A DNA stretch of 64,000 nt. It comes from JBCCJA01 sp039045975. Its GTDB lineage: Bacteria; Planctomycetota; Planctomycetia; Planctomycetales; Planctomycetaceae. The notes beneath the pieces are model-generated. The model was not told the origin of the DNA. It searched no databases and worked only from the letters and a program-made list of their open reading frames with translations. Positions within the stretch are counted from its first letter, which is position 1. Each line of letters opens with the position of its first letter. Position numbers and translations under genes: made by a program. This document shows, piece after piece, positions 8,864 through 17,762 of this stretch. The stretch lies in NCBI GenBank assembly GCA_039045975.1, contig JBCCJA010000004.1, forward strand, positions 57,501 through 121,500, written 5' to 3'.

Positions 8864-9338
8864 GCCGACTTTCACTTCGGGCGGTCGACGCGACCGCCAC
8901 GTCGATGACCTCGTCGGTCACGCCCTCGACGAGGCAGAACGGCTCGGCCTGAAGTTCTGGCTGTCGCGGTCGGAAACGAGCGAGGCGGCCTACGTGTCAG
9001 TATTAAGATCCGGCCGCTGGTACGGGCTGCGGATCGCGAAACACGCGCCGGCTTACGCCGCCTCGGCCGACGCGGCGCAGGTGCTGCTCCCGCCGCGAGT
9101 GCCCGAGCAAGCCCTGCCGCCCTGGCGTGAATTGGTCCGCGGCATGGTCCGGTCGGGCGGGGAGGTCGTCGCCGACCCGGAAGAGGTCGAAGCGGCGATC
9201 ACCGACGCGATCCGACGCGAGCGTCGCCGCCGCGGCCGCTGGAAGATCTCGAACGCCGAGACCGCCGCGATACGACACCGGCTGCACGTCCGCGCGAAAT
9301 GGACCGCCGAAATCGAGGCCGAGTCCCAACTCTCTTAA
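8838..9338 (+). CDS. hypothetical protein overlapping the TAXI gene
   Basis: 166 residues, no recognised domain, soluble, with a basic RRERRRRGR segment near residue 128. The reading frame can begin only at TTG 8838, overlapping the preceding gene by 26 nt, or at a much later GTG, so TTG with translational coupling is likely. Codon usage matches the neighbours. It converges on the secreted protein gene, with 13 nt between the stops. Confidence 0.6.
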   Translation: MSSLEKTYRPTFTSGGRRDRHVDDLVGHALDEAERLGLKFWLSRSETSEAAYVSVLRSGRWYGLRIAKHAPAYAASADAAQVLLPPRVPEQALPPWRELVRGMVRSGGEVVADPEEVEAAITDAIRRERRRRGRWKISNAETAAIRHRLHVRAKWTAEIEAESQLS

Positions 9339-9351
9339 TTCGAGACCGCCC

Positions 9352-10614
9352 TCAGTCCGCAGTCACCTTCACCAGTGACCCCGGCGCCGCGTCGGTCTTG
9401 GCGGTCCCGCCGACCACCGTAACCGTCGGCTTACCAAGCTTTTCGTTAGGGCCGAGGCGATAAGTCACGAACGTCGTCCGGCCCGGCCGCAGCGTGACGC
9501 TGCTGCGGTCCGCGGCACGCATCCGTTGGTCGAAACCGATCCTCAGGGTCTGCGGCGCGACGTTATAAAACGCCGTCAGCCCGTCGCCGCCGATCGAGAC
9601 CTTACTACCGTACGGGCCGCCGAACGTGACCGGGCCGGCCCACAGGTGCCAGTCTTTGACCGCCCCGCCCCGCTCGTTCTGGAGCAGAACGACCAAATGG
9701 GCTTTGTCGGCTTCGGCCGGCCGTCGCAGCATCACGTCGCCGCCGACGGCGTCGGGCGGCCCGTCGGCCGGTAGGCTCATGACCGCCGGCATGTGACAGA
9801 GCGACGCGACCGTGACTGAGACGGGCCGATTCGGCGGGCCGACGACGGCGACGAAACTCCCCGAGGGGACGGCCGCAAATTGACCGAGACCGCCGAGGCT
9901 GCCCTCTTCCGCATCGACAACGGCGACCGTCGCGTTCGTCGCCGTGACGGTCAGGTTCTCGCTGAAGCAATCGCCTTCGTGGAACACCCGGAAGACAGCA
10001 CGCCACTGCCAGTTTGCTTCGGAGTTTTTTATCGGCCCCCAGGCGTCGTCGGCGGGGACGCGGTCCCGGATGTAGTTGGCGTCGATTTCGACGCCCGCGG
10101 CCGGCGATTCGCCGGCCTGCCCGCGCGGCACGCCCGAAAGCAGCTTGCGGAGACGTACGTCGGGCGGGACCGCGGGGGTGTAAGGGACCGGCTTCGGCGT
10201 CTCGGCCGCGGGCGTCCGGACGGGCGGCCTTTTGGTCTTTTTCTGATCGGGCGGCCCCGGGAAGGCGGCGTCGGGACGATTGCGGGCGGACGCGACCCGG
10301 ACACCGCCCTGCAGCAATTTCTCAAGACGTGGGACGTGGTCGGCGAAGACCCACACTTCGAGATCGACCCCGCCGTCCGACCGTTCGACGACCTTGCGGA
10401 TCCGGGCGTAAGGGACTTTCTTCCGTTTGCCGTCATCCGTCGCGTTCAGCGAGACGACGGCTCCGTCGACCACGGAAATGCCCGCGTCGACCTCGGGTGA
10501 CGGCACGATCGCGACCACAGACAGCGGAGCTTCACCCCGAGCCGCCGACGGGAAAGCGGTCAGGAATAAGAGCAAACCTGCGGGCGAAAACAGCCTGATC
10601 GAGTGACGACGCAT
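9352..10614 (-). CDS. hypothetical secreted protein
   Basis: 420 residues with a typical signal peptide (MRRHSIRLFSPAGLLLFLTAF, cleavage likely after SAARGEA). A Pro/Lys-rich linker near residues 125-155 separates a small N-terminal part from a C-terminal beta-rich region. I recognise no family; the ending resembles carboxypeptidase-regulatory-like or CARDB-like beta modules. A GTG two codons upstream (10620) is possible, but GGAG at 10621-10624 is 6 nt from the ATG at 10614, which decides the start. Confidence 0.65.
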   Translation of the reverse strand: MRRHSIRLFSPAGLLLFLTAFPSAARGEAPLSVVAIVPSPEVDAGISVVDGAVVSLNATDDGKRKKVPYARIRKVVERSDGGVDLEVWVFADHVPRLEKLLQGGVRVASARNRPDAAFPGPPDQKKTKRPPVRTPAAETPKPVPYTPAVPPDVRLRKLLSGVPRGQAGESPAAGVEIDANYIRDRVPADDAWGPIKNSEANWQWRAVFRVFHEGDCFSENLTVTATNATVAVVDAEEGSLGGLGQFAAVPSGSFVAVVGPPNRPVSVTVASLCHMPAVMSLPADGPPDAVGGDVMLRRPAEADKAHLVVLLQNERGGAVKDWHLWAGPVTFGGPYGSKVSIGGDGLTAFYNVAPQTLRIGFDQRMRAADRSSVTLRPGRTTFVTYRLGPNEKLGKPTVTVVGGTAKTDAAPGSLVKVTAD

Positions 10615-10784
10615 GAGCACCTCCGGGGACGAGCGATGTCACATATACCGCAATCGGCCCGTACCCGCAGTCCCCTTTCTTTCTGGGCGATCTAACTGAC
10701 AGCAGGAGTCAGCCCGGGCTGACAGGCCACCTCGGGACGGACGCGAGGATCGGTCCCAAACGGCCTGAAGTCGGTCGGCCTGCG

Positions 10785-11591
10785 TCAGGACATCCCCTGA
10801 CAACTCGGGCAGGCGTACATCTTCCGGTTCGCTTGCTCCCAACACTTGATCGGATCGTTGCACGTCAGGCAGTGCCGTTTCTTATAGATCCGCGTCCGCT
10901 CGCGGCCGGGAATCCGTGACAGCGGGACGCCCGCTTCTTCGCGGCTGACGGTGATGATCTTGCGGTACTTCACGCCGACCTTCATCAGCCGCACCGTGGT
11001 CTCCCAGATCGCGTCGAACTCTTCGCGCGAGATCGACGTGCCGGGCCGCGTCGGGTCGAGGCCGAGTTCGAAGAGGATCTCCGCCCGATAAATATTCCCG
11101 ATCCCCGCGATGACGGCCTGGTCGAGGATCAGCCCGCCGACCTCGCGAGAGCTTTTCTTAATTTTCTCGAACGCCCTGCCGGCGTCTGCCTTCGGGTCGA
11201 GCGGGTCGGGGCCGAGCTTGGCGAGGACCGTTTCGCGTTCTGCCTCGCCGATGACGCGGCAGGTCGTCGGGCCGGTCAGGTCGAAGCCGGCCTGTTCGCC
11301 GAGAAAGCGCATCCGCACCTGCCCGACCGGCTCGGCGGCCGGCACCGCCTGTTTTCTTAATTTTCCGTAGCGGCCGAGATGGACGTGGATGTATCGCGCG
11401 TCGGGGTCGCCGCCGCCGAAGTCGTAGAAGACCTGTTTCCCGAACGCCCGCACGGTTTTTAAGACCCGGCCGTCGACGGCCCGGGCGTCGTCCGCGAAGC
11501 GACCTTGCGGCGACGAGATCGCGATCTCCTGTCCGGCGAACTCCTTTCGGTGGTCCTGGGCGAGCCGGTGGGTGTAGTGACCTTCGGGCAT
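10785..11591 (-). CDS. nei: Fpg/Nei-family DNA glycosylase (endonuclease VIII-like)
   Basis: 268-residue base-excision-repair enzyme. The start MPEGHYTHRLAQDH provides the catalytic Pro2 and Glu3; the H2TH region includes QAVIAGIGNIYRAEILF; the C-terminus has a zinc finger, CLTC...CPSC with 16 residues between the pairs, containing the DNA-contacting KMYACPSCQ arginine-loop equivalent. The MPEGH start fits the Nei branch rather than MutM (MPELPE). It is separated from the secreted protein gene upstream of it by a 170-bp gap holding no evident feature. Confidence 0.88.
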   Translation of the reverse strand: MPEGHYTHRLAQDHRKEFAGQEIAISSPQGRFADDARAVDGRVLKTVRAFGKQVFYDFGGGDPDARYIHVHLGRYGKLRKQAVPAAEPVGQVRMRFLGEQAGFDLTGPTTCRVIGEAERETVLAKLGPDPLDPKADAGRAFEKIKKSSREVGGLILDQAVIAGIGNIYRAEILFELGLDPTRPGTSISREEFDAIWETTVRLMKVGVKYRKIITVSREEAGVPLSRIPGRERTRIYKKRHCLTCNDPIKCWEQANRKMYACPSCQGMS

Positions 11592-11601
11592 GGAGCGTCT
11601 T

Positions 11602-11683
11602 CGTAGGGCAGGCCCCCGCCTGCCGTGTTTGCGAGAGTGGTTGGCATCCCCGAAGTGCGTCAGGCAGGGGCCTGACCTACGGG
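11602..11683. repeat. inverted pair of GTAG-led REP-like hairpins
   Basis: Two short units in opposite orientation fill the gap between nei and the pterin dehydratase gene. The left unit is GTAG plus a 7-bp hairpin (GGCAGGC CCCC GCCTGCC, 11603-11624). The right unit, read on the minus strand, is GTAG plus GTCAGGC CCCT GCCTGAC (11680-11659). The stems differ by a compensated base pair. A GTAG foot on a small hairpin is the hallmark of REP sequences mobilised by RAYT transposases. Confidence 0.6.
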
Positions 11684-11686
11684 TCT

Positions 11687-12025
11687 TTATTGTTCCAACG
11701 CGTCGATCTTCGCGGCGACGATGAAGTCATTCTCCGATAGGCCGTCGATCGCGTGCGTCGTCAGATCGATCGTGAGGTCGCGGTAATTCGTCAGGTGCAC
11801 GTCGGGGTGATGCCCGTCGGCCTCGGCGACGCCGGCGACGCGGACGCAGAAACCGATCGCGTCCATGAAGTCGGCTCGCGTCCAGCTCTTGGAGATCAGC
11901 TTCGCGTCGGCCGACAGGTGCCAGCCGTCGAGCTTGGTGAGCAGGTCGGCGGCTTCGTCGGGCGTGAGCGGGTCGACTCCGCCCTCGCACGGTTTACACG
12001 TCGCGGCGGTCAGGCTTTCGGACAC
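11687..12025 (-). CDS. phhB: 4a-hydroxytetrahydrobiopterin dehydratase (PCD/DCoH family)
   Basis: 112 residues. It contains the family signature DGHHPDVHLTNY with the catalytic histidines, followed by LTIDLTTHAIDGLSENDF. It recycles the pterin cofactor of aromatic amino-acid hydroxylases; in bacteria lacking those enzymes it also acts in pterin metabolism. The start is taken as GTG 12025 because GAGGTG lies just upstream; the open frame extends to 12088 but that part is unconserved. No hydroxylase is in the window. Confidence 0.88.
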   Translation of the reverse strand: MSESLTAATCKPCEGGVDPLTPDEAADLLTKLDGWHLSADAKLISKSWTRADFMDAIGFCVRVAGVAEADGHHPDVHLTNYRDLTIDLTTHAIDGLSENDFIVAAKIDALEQ

Positions 12026-12063
12026 GGCACACCTCAAGGCTGAGCGATCGGTACGATGGCTTT

Positions 12064-12090
12064 GTAGGTCGGCGCCGGTCCGCGCCAACC
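12064..12090 (+). repeat. GTAG-led hairpin, REP-like
   Basis: GTAG (12064-12067) is followed by GTCGGCGC and, after a 6-nt loop, GCGCCAAC, a stem with one mismatch. Same layout as the pair at 11602-11683, in the gap before dinB. Confidence 0.4.
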
Positions 12091-12142
12091 GGGCGAAGCC
12101 TGTGCCTGACTATTCGCTGTTCCCGGTTCCCTGTTCGCCCTC

Positions 12143-13351
12143 ATGATCCTGCACGTCGACATGGACGCCTTCTTCGCGTCGGTCGAGATGCGGGAGGACC
12201 CGTCGCTGGTCGGCAAGCCGGTGATCGTCGGCGGGTCGTCGGCCCGCGGCGTCGTCTCGGCCGCGAACTACAAGGCGCGGAAGTTCGGCGTCCACTCGGC
12301 GATGCCGGGCTCGAAGGCCCGCCGGCTGTGCCCCGACGGCGTGTTCCTGCGCGGGAACATGGAGCTGTACGCCGAAGTCTCGCGTCAGATCCGCGACGTC
12401 TTCCGCCGTTACACGCCGCTCGTGCAGCCGCTGTCGCTCGACGAGGCGTTCCTCGACGTCACAGGCAGCGTGCGGCTGTTCGGCCCGCCGGCCGAGATCG
12501 GCCAGCGGATCCGCGACGACATCGCGGCCGAGCTGCGGCTGCCGGCATCGGTCGGCGTCGCGCCGAACAAGTTCCTCGCCAAGATCGCCAGCGACCTGGA
12601 GAAGCCAGCCGGCTTCGTCGTTGTCGATCCCGACCGTGTGCAGGAATTCCTCGACCCCCTGCCCGTCCGCAAGATTTGGGGCGTCGGGAAAGTCGCCGGG
12701 CGGAAACTCGGCGAGTTGGGCGTCGAGACGATCCGCGACCTGCGGCTGCTGAGCGAAGGCGTGCTGGAGGGCCGCTTCGGCGTCGTCGGGCGGAAGCTGG
12801 CGGAGCTCTCGCGCGGGATCGACGACCGGTCGGTCGTGCCCGATCACGAGGCCAAGTCGATCTCGCACGAGACGACCTTCTCGACCGATGTGACCGACGC
12901 CGACTCGCTGCGGGCCTGGCTGCGGCTGCTAGGCGATCAAGTCGCCCGCCGGCTGCGGCGTCACGGGCGGTTCGCGAAGACGGTGCAGCTGAAGATCCGC
13001 TACGACGACTTCGACACCTTCACCCGGGCCGAGACGCTGCCCGAACCGACCGACCGGACCGACCTGATTTGGGAGGCGGCCGACCGGCTGTTCACGCACA
13101 AGCGGCCGACGCGAAACCTGTCGGTCCGCCTGATCGGCGTCGGCGTGAGCGGGCTGTCGACCGGGGCGGCGGTGCAGCGGTCGCTGTTCGACGAAGAGGG
13201 TCAGAAACGCCGCGGGCTCGACCACACGGCCGACCGCATCACGGAGCGGTTCGGCAGTGACGCGCTGCGTCCGGCGTCGGCGCTGGGCCTGTCACGAAAA
13301 CGGCCGACGGCCGGGAACGAGTCGGAGAACACCGACGACCTGCGGAGCTGA
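12143..13351 (+). CDS. dinB: DNA polymerase IV (Y family)
   Basis: 402 residues; translesion polymerase. Catalytic motifs are intact: HVDMDAFFASVE at the N-terminus and LSLDEAFLDVTG near residue 100 provide the metal-binding acidic residues, followed by SVGVAPNKFLAKIASDLEKP and the helix-hairpin-helix WGVGKVAGRKL. Near residue 347 the sequence VQRSLFDEE resembles the QxxLF-type beta-clamp-binding motif, although the true C-terminus lies ~50 residues later. No LexA box is evident upstream. Confidence 0.95.
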   Translation: MILHVDMDAFFASVEMREDPSLVGKPVIVGGSSARGVVSAANYKARKFGVHSAMPGSKARRLCPDGVFLRGNMELYAEVSRQIRDVFRRYTPLVQPLSLDEAFLDVTGSVRLFGPPAEIGQRIRDDIAAELRLPASVGVAPNKFLAKIASDLEKPAGFVVVDPDRVQEFLDPLPVRKIWGVGKVAGRKLGELGVETIRDLRLLSEGVLEGRFGVVGRKLAELSRGIDDRSVVPDHEAKSISHETTFSTDVTDADSLRAWLRLLGDQVARRLRRHGRFAKTVQLKIRYDDFDTFTRAETLPEPTDRTDLIWEAADRLFTHKRPTRNLSVRLIGVGVSGLSTGAAVQRSLFDEEGQKRRGLDHTADRITERFGSDALRPASALGLSRKRPTAGNESENTDDLRS

Positions 13352-13369
13352 CGTCGGGCCCGCGACCGC

Positions 13370-14713
13370 TCACGCCGCGGCCGATGTGTCGGGTCGGTGC
13401 GTTACGATCTGCGGGTTATCGATCTCGTCGGCTTCGCTCTGAGCCGTGACGGTGATGATGCGGGCCGTGCGGCCGAGCGTCATGTAGCTCCACGCCCACT
13501 GGAACAGCACGAGCAGGCGGTTCGGGATCTGCACGAGCAGCATCAGGTGCACGAACAGCCAAGTCAGCCACGCGAACGTGCCGGTCAGCTTCCAACCTTT
13601 GATATCGGCGACGGCCCGACGGCGGCCGATCGTCGCCATCGTGCCCAAATCGAGGTAAGCGAAAGGTTTCGGCGTGCGGCCCGCGAGCCGGTCGGCGATC
13701 GCCGACGCGACGTATTTGCCCTGCTGGGCGGCGACGGAGCCGAGCCCGGGCAGCGTTTCGCCCGACGCGTCCTGTGCGGCCGCGAGGTCGCCGACGACGA
13801 AAATCTCGGGGTGGCCCGCGACGGTCAGGTCGGGCCCGACGGGCACGCGGCCGGCCCGGTCGGTCTCGACGCCGCAGCCGTCCGCGATCTGCCGGCCGAG
13901 TGGCGAGGCTTTCACGCCGGCGGCCCAGATGATCGTTTCGGCGTCGATCGTTTCGACTTCGCCGGTCTCGCGGTCGGTCGCGTCGACGCCGCGGGCGTCG
14001 ACCCGGGTGACGAGATGATCGAGCACGACCTCGACACCGAGCCCTTCGAGGTCGGCCTTCGTGCGGTCGCAGAGGTCGTCCTCGAACGCGACGAGCAGCT
14101 TCGGGCCGCCCTCGACGAGGACGACGCGGGCCCGCTCGTCGACGTTGTGTAGCTCTTCTTCGAGGACGACGCGGGCGATCTCGGCGATGGCGCCGGCCAT
14201 CTCGACGCCGGTCGGCCCGCCGCCGACGACGACGAATGTGAGGTGGCTGGCCCGCTCGGCGGGGTCGGCACAGCGGGCCGCTTTTTCGAAAGCCATGAGG
14301 ACGCGGCGGCGGATCTCGGTCGCGTCCTCGACCGTCTTGAGCCCGCGGGCGTGTTCGGCCCACTCGTCGTGGCCGAAGTAGTCGTGGGTCGCGCCGGCGG
14401 CACAGACGAGCGTGTCGTACGGCACGTCGTCGCCCTCTTCGAGCATGACCGAGCGGTTCTCGACGTCGATGCGGCGGACGTCGCCGAGCACGATATGCAC
14501 GTCCTTCCGCCCCCGGAGCACGGCCCGTAGCGGCGCCGCGATGTTCGCCGGCGACAGCGACCCGGTCGCGACTTGATACAGCAACGGCTGGAACAGGTGG
14601 AAATTACGCCGGTCGATCAACGTGACGTCGGCCTTGGCGTGTCGGAGCCGTTTCGCGACCGAGAGTCCGGCGAAGCCGCCGCCGATGACGACGACCCGAT
14701 GACGGTGAGCCAT
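13370..14713 (-). CDS. ndh: type II NADH dehydrogenase (NDH-2)
   Basis: 447-residue peripheral-membrane flavoprotein passing electrons from NADH to quinone without proton pumping. The FAD-binding loop VVIGGGFAGLSVAKRL is near residue 8 and the NADH-binding loop VVVGGGPTGVEMAG near residue 164. Further hallmarks are RNFHLFQPLLYQVATG, the AAQQGKYVA quinone-site motif and a C-terminal hydrophobic/amphipathic region (FVHLMLLVQIPNRLLVLFQW) for membrane attachment. It converges with dinB, 18 nt between stops. Length is typical. Confidence 0.93.
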   Translation of the reverse strand: MAHRHRVVVIGGGFAGLSVAKRLRHAKADVTLIDRRNFHLFQPLLYQVATGSLSPANIAAPLRAVLRGRKDVHIVLGDVRRIDVENRSVMLEEGDDVPYDTLVCAAGATHDYFGHDEWAEHARGLKTVEDATEIRRRVLMAFEKAARCADPAERASHLTFVVVGGGPTGVEMAGAIAEIARVVLEEELHNVDERARVVLVEGGPKLLVAFEDDLCDRTKADLEGLGVEVVLDHLVTRVDARGVDATDRETGEVETIDAETIIWAAGVKASPLGRQIADGCGVETDRAGRVPVGPDLTVAGHPEIFVVGDLAAAQDASGETLPGLGSVAAQQGKYVASAIADRLAGRTPKPFAYLDLGTMATIGRRRAVADIKGWKLTGTFAWLTWLFVHLMLLVQIPNRLLVLFQWAWSYMTLGRTARIITVTAQSEADEIDNPQIVTHRPDTSAAA

Positions 14714-15019
14714 GGGTGATTCGTGGGTTTTGACGCAGTGGGGAGGAATCCGGGGCGGTCTCGCCGCCTCGAATCTTGGACGTCTTAGGACGGGGCCGCC
14801 TTACGGCCATGGGGAGATTCGGTAGTCCGCGACAGGACGACGCACAGAACCGGTCGCCCGCGAAGGGTCCGCGCGGCCGAATCGAATACGCCGTCGCGGA
14901 TTCCGACATGCCGTCTGCCGACGACGTTCGGTGGTGAGTCAGCCGATCAATATATTTTGAATTTTCGTCGTGAGATCGGCCGGTGCATAAAGGCTCTTGC
15001 CGTCCCGTTCTTGGACGCA

Positions 15020-15122
15020 GCAGGTAAGTCAGTCTTTAGCCTGACGTCTTTAGCCTGACGTGGACGCTAACTCGACGTTGCTCACCGAATGCCCGCTGAA
15101 CTCAGGCTGAAGTCTGACCTGC
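15020..15122. repeat. imperfect inverted repeat with a 14-nt tandem duplication
   Basis: Arms at 15020-15044 and 15102-15122 share GCAGGT...CAGNCTTNAGCCTGA in opposite orientation; the right arm lies over the 3' end of the HxlR gene. Inside, the 14-mer GTCTTTAGCCTGAC is repeated perfectly at 15032-15045 and 15046-15059. The rest of the 388-bp gap (14714-15101) shows nothing else convincing. Confidence 0.55.
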
Positions 15123-15491
15123 ACTGCCAGAGGCACTTTTCTCGCCGAGGAGCGGCAGTGCGTAGGTTTCGCCCCATGTCTTGAGGGCGGCCAAGACCGG
15201 CCCGAGCGTTACGCCGACGCTCGTGAGTTCGTATTCGACGCGGGGCGGTATCTCGGCGTAGGCGGTCCGTTTCACGAGGCCGCACTGCTCCAACTCTTTG
15301 AGCTGCTTAATAAGCATCCGCTCGGTCACACAGCCGATGCGGCGGTTCAGTTCGCCGAACCGCAGGCGGCCTTCGAGCAGGTAGTAAAGGATGATCCCCT
15401 TCCACTTCCCGCCGATCAGCTCCAGCGTCGCCTCGACCGGGCAGCCGGGCTGTTCGTAATTGACGTGTCTGGTCTGTTCGTTCGTGTCCAT
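15102..15491 (-). CDS. HxlR-family transcriptional regulator
   Basis: 129-residue winged-helix regulator. The family core is clear: GGKWKGIILYYLLEGRLRFGELNRRIGCVTERMLIKQLKELEQCGLV followed by VEYELTSVG and LGPVLAALKTWGE, with a conserved N-terminal Cys (PGCPVEATL, residue 17). In YodB/HypR-type members this Cys senses quinones, diamide or hypochlorite. It is divergent from the crotonase and quinone-oxidoreductase genes, which it probably controls. Confidence 0.9.
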   Translation of the reverse strand: MDTNEQTRHVNYEQPGCPVEATLELIGGKWKGIILYYLLEGRLRFGELNRRIGCVTERMLIKQLKELEQCGLVKRTAYAEIPPRVEYELTSVGVTLGPVLAALKTWGETYALPLLGEKSASGSAGQTSA

Positions 15492-15571
15492 CGCGTAAGC
15501 ACCTGCCCGAAATGTGCGTTCTTGTTCGCCGTTCCTGCGGTCGTAGCATCGGCCGTTCGACAGGTCGGTAC

Positions 15572-15582
15572 CGCATCATGCG
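15572..15582. promoter_or_regulatory. small palindrome in the HxlR/crotonase divergent region
   Basis: CGCAT-C-ATGCG lies mid-way in the 147-bp gap between the divergent starts. It could be an operator half, but it is short and unsupported by a second copy. Confidence 0.2.
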
Positions 15583-15638
15583 AAGACGACTCTATCGCGA
15601 CGACCCGCCTGCGCCTGACACGACGTTCGAGGAAGACC

Positions 15639-16484
15639 ATGAGCTACGAAGGCTACAAGACGTTCACGGCCGAAAAGAGCGACGGCGTTTTGACCGTCAC
15701 GATCGACTTCCCGCCGGTCAACCTGCAGGGGCCGGAGATGCTGGCCGACCTCAATACGCTGGCGTTGCGGCTGGAACGTGATCGCGAAGTGAAGGTCGTC
15801 ATCTTCCAGTCGGCCCACCCCGAGATCTGGGTCTGTCATTATGACACGAACCTGCTCAAGGACATGTCGACCGAGGCGGTCTCGCGGGACGAGGCCGAGC
15901 TGCTCGACCTGCAGGCCGTTTTGGAACGCATCAGCAAGCTGCCGCAGGCGACGATCGCGAAGCTCGAAGGCTTCGCCCGCGGCGGCGGGCACGAGTTCGC
16001 GCTGGCCTGCGACATGCGGTTCGCGGCCCGCGGGAAATTCAAATTCATGCAGATGGAGGTCGGGATGGGCATTCTGCCCTGCGGCGGCGGTGCGTCACGC
16101 ATGGCCCGGCAGGCTGGGCTCGGCCGGGCACTCGAAATCATCTTGAGCGCCCGCGACTTCGACGCCGACGAGGCAGAAGCCTACGGCACGATCAATAAAG
16201 CCTTCGAGCCGGACGAGATCGGCCCCTACGTCAGCGAACTCGCCGCCCGGATCGCGAAGTTCCCGGTCGAGTCGATCGAGGCCTGCAAGCGGACCGTCTA
16301 CGAATCGATCGACAAACCGATCGATGCCGCGCTCAAGGCCGAGGCCTACTGGCTTTATCAGGCCACGAGCAAGACGCCCGCGATCAAACGCTTCGCCGTC
16401 GCCGACGAAAAGGGGATGCAGCACGAGATGGAGAACCAGCGTGCCTGGAACGACCTCGTGATGCAGGTCCAAGAGATTAATTAA
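15639..16484 (+). CDS. enoyl-CoA hydratase/isomerase (crotonase) family protein
   Basis: 281 residues. Crotonase fold: residues ~98-125 (ATIAKLEGFARGGGHEFALACDMRFA) match the oxyanion-hole region, followed by MEVGMGILPCGGGASRMARQAG. The catalytic glutamates of true hydratases are not in the usual place, so the reaction is uncertain. ATG at 15639 has GAGGAAG just upstream; the longer upstream frame overlaps the HxlR start. The quinone oxidoreductase gene follows after 132 bp on the same strand. Confidence 0.82.
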   Translation: MSYEGYKTFTAEKSDGVLTVTIDFPPVNLQGPEMLADLNTLALRLERDREVKVVIFQSAHPEIWVCHYDTNLLKDMSTEAVSRDEAELLDLQAVLERISKLPQATIAKLEGFARGGGHEFALACDMRFAARGKFKFMQMEVGMGILPCGGGASRMARQAGLGRALEIILSARDFDADEAEAYGTINKAFEPDEIGPYVSELAARIAKFPVESIEACKRTVYESIDKPIDAALKAEAYWLYQATSKTPAIKRFAVADEKGMQHEMENQRAWNDLVMQVQEIN

Positions 16485-16616
16485 GCAAGTGGCAGTGGAG
16501 ATTAATTCGGCCATTGCGGTAGCCGGGGCTCTTTCCGGCGTCGACTCCGGCTGCCTCAACAGAGAACGGCGTCAAGCCGATCAGTTTCAAATAAATCTCA
16601 TGAGAAGGATATCGCT

Positions 16617-17603
16617 ATGAAAGCGATGCTCATCCACGACTATGGTGAGAACGCCGCGTTTGAGTCGGGCGAGGTCGACACGCCGCATGCCGGGACTGGG
16701 CATGTGCTCGTCAAAATCGCGGCTTCGAGCGTCAACACGGTCGATACGATGATCCGTGGCATGGGGAAAGATTTACCACTTTCTCCCGACACGCCGGCCA
16801 TTCTCGGCATTGACTTCGCCGGCACCGTCGAGGCTGTCGGCGAAGGGGTCGCGGACTATGCCGTGGGCGATGAGGTCTATGGCTGTGCGGGCGGATTGGC
16901 GGACCTGCCGGGAACGCTCGCCGAATATATTTCGGCTGACAGCCGCCTGATCGCGCACAAACCGAAGAAACTGTCGATGCGGGAAGCGGCCGCGTTGCCA
17001 CTGGTCGCGATCACCGCTTACGAAGGGCTTAAGCGGGCCGGCGTCCGCGACGGGCAGAAGGTGCTCGTTCACGGGGGATCGGGCGGCGTCGGTCACGTCG
17101 CCCTGCAGCTGGCCTCACACTGGGGGGCCGACGTCTATTCGACCGGCGGCGGCGAGAAGCAACTCGCCCTGATCGAACGGCTCGGTGCCGGCCCGATCAA
17201 CTACAAGACCGAGTCGGTCGCGGAGTATGTCGAGCGCTGCACCGCCGGGGCCGGATTCGACATCGTGTTCGACTCCGTGGGCGGGGCGAACATGGCCAAC
17301 TCGTTCGAGGCCGCCGCCCTGAACGGTGAAGTGGCGTCCACCGTCGCGATGTGCGAGTTGGATCTGACGTTGGCCCACTTCAAAGGCCTGTCGTTGCATG
17401 TGGTCTTCATGCTGATTCCGATGCTGCACGACTTCCGACGCGAAGAGCACGCCGAAATCCTCCACGACGTCGCCCGCATCGTCGACGACGGCGGCCTGGT
17501 TCCCGTGCTCGACGAAACCGACTTCTCACTCGACGAGGCCGACCTCGCTTACGAACGGCTCAAGATCCGGCAGGCGATGGGGAAAGTCGTGATTTCGAAC
17601 TAA
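16617..17603 (+). CDS. zinc-independent MDR-family quinone oxidoreductase
   Basis: 328 residues of the medium-chain dehydrogenase/reductase superfamily, NADPH:quinone reductase-like. GroES-like N-terminal half (ILGIDFAGTVEAVGEGVADYAVGDEVYG); Rossmann half with VLVHGGSGGVGHVALQLA at ~143. The zinc-ligand Cys/His set of alcohol dehydrogenases is absent. GAGAAGGAT lies about 6 nt before the ATG. The HxlR neighbour suggests induction by electrophiles or quinones. Confidence 0.88.
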   Translation: MKAMLIHDYGENAAFESGEVDTPHAGTGHVLVKIAASSVNTVDTMIRGMGKDLPLSPDTPAILGIDFAGTVEAVGEGVADYAVGDEVYGCAGGLADLPGTLAEYISADSRLIAHKPKKLSMREAAALPLVAITAYEGLKRAGVRDGQKVLVHGGSGGVGHVALQLASHWGADVYSTGGGEKQLALIERLGAGPINYKTESVAEYVERCTAGAGFDIVFDSVGGANMANSFEAAALNGEVASTVAMCELDLTLAHFKGLSLHVVFMLIPMLHDFRREEHAEILHDVARIVDDGGLVPVLDETDFSLDEADLAYERLKIRQAMGKVVISN

Positions 17604-17610
17604 CCACACA

Positions 17611-17648
17611 CAAAGTGCGGACTACTATTTGGAATATGCCGCACTTTG
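17611..17648. terminator. hairpin between the quinone oxidoreductase and fumC ends
   Basis: 10-bp perfect stem, CAAAGTGCGG (17611-17620) with CCGCACTTTG (17639-17648), and an 18-nt loop, 7 nt after the oxidoreductase stop. No T-run follows on either strand, so terminator function is uncertain; it could serve both converging genes. Confidence 0.4.
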
Positions 17649-17762
17649 CTGATGGACTAAGGCCTGCACCCGAGCAAATACAAGTATGCTAAACCGATTT
17701 GAGCGTTTATAAAATCACTCATCGCCACCGCACACCAGCCGGTGAAAGCCTTCCAATTTTTA

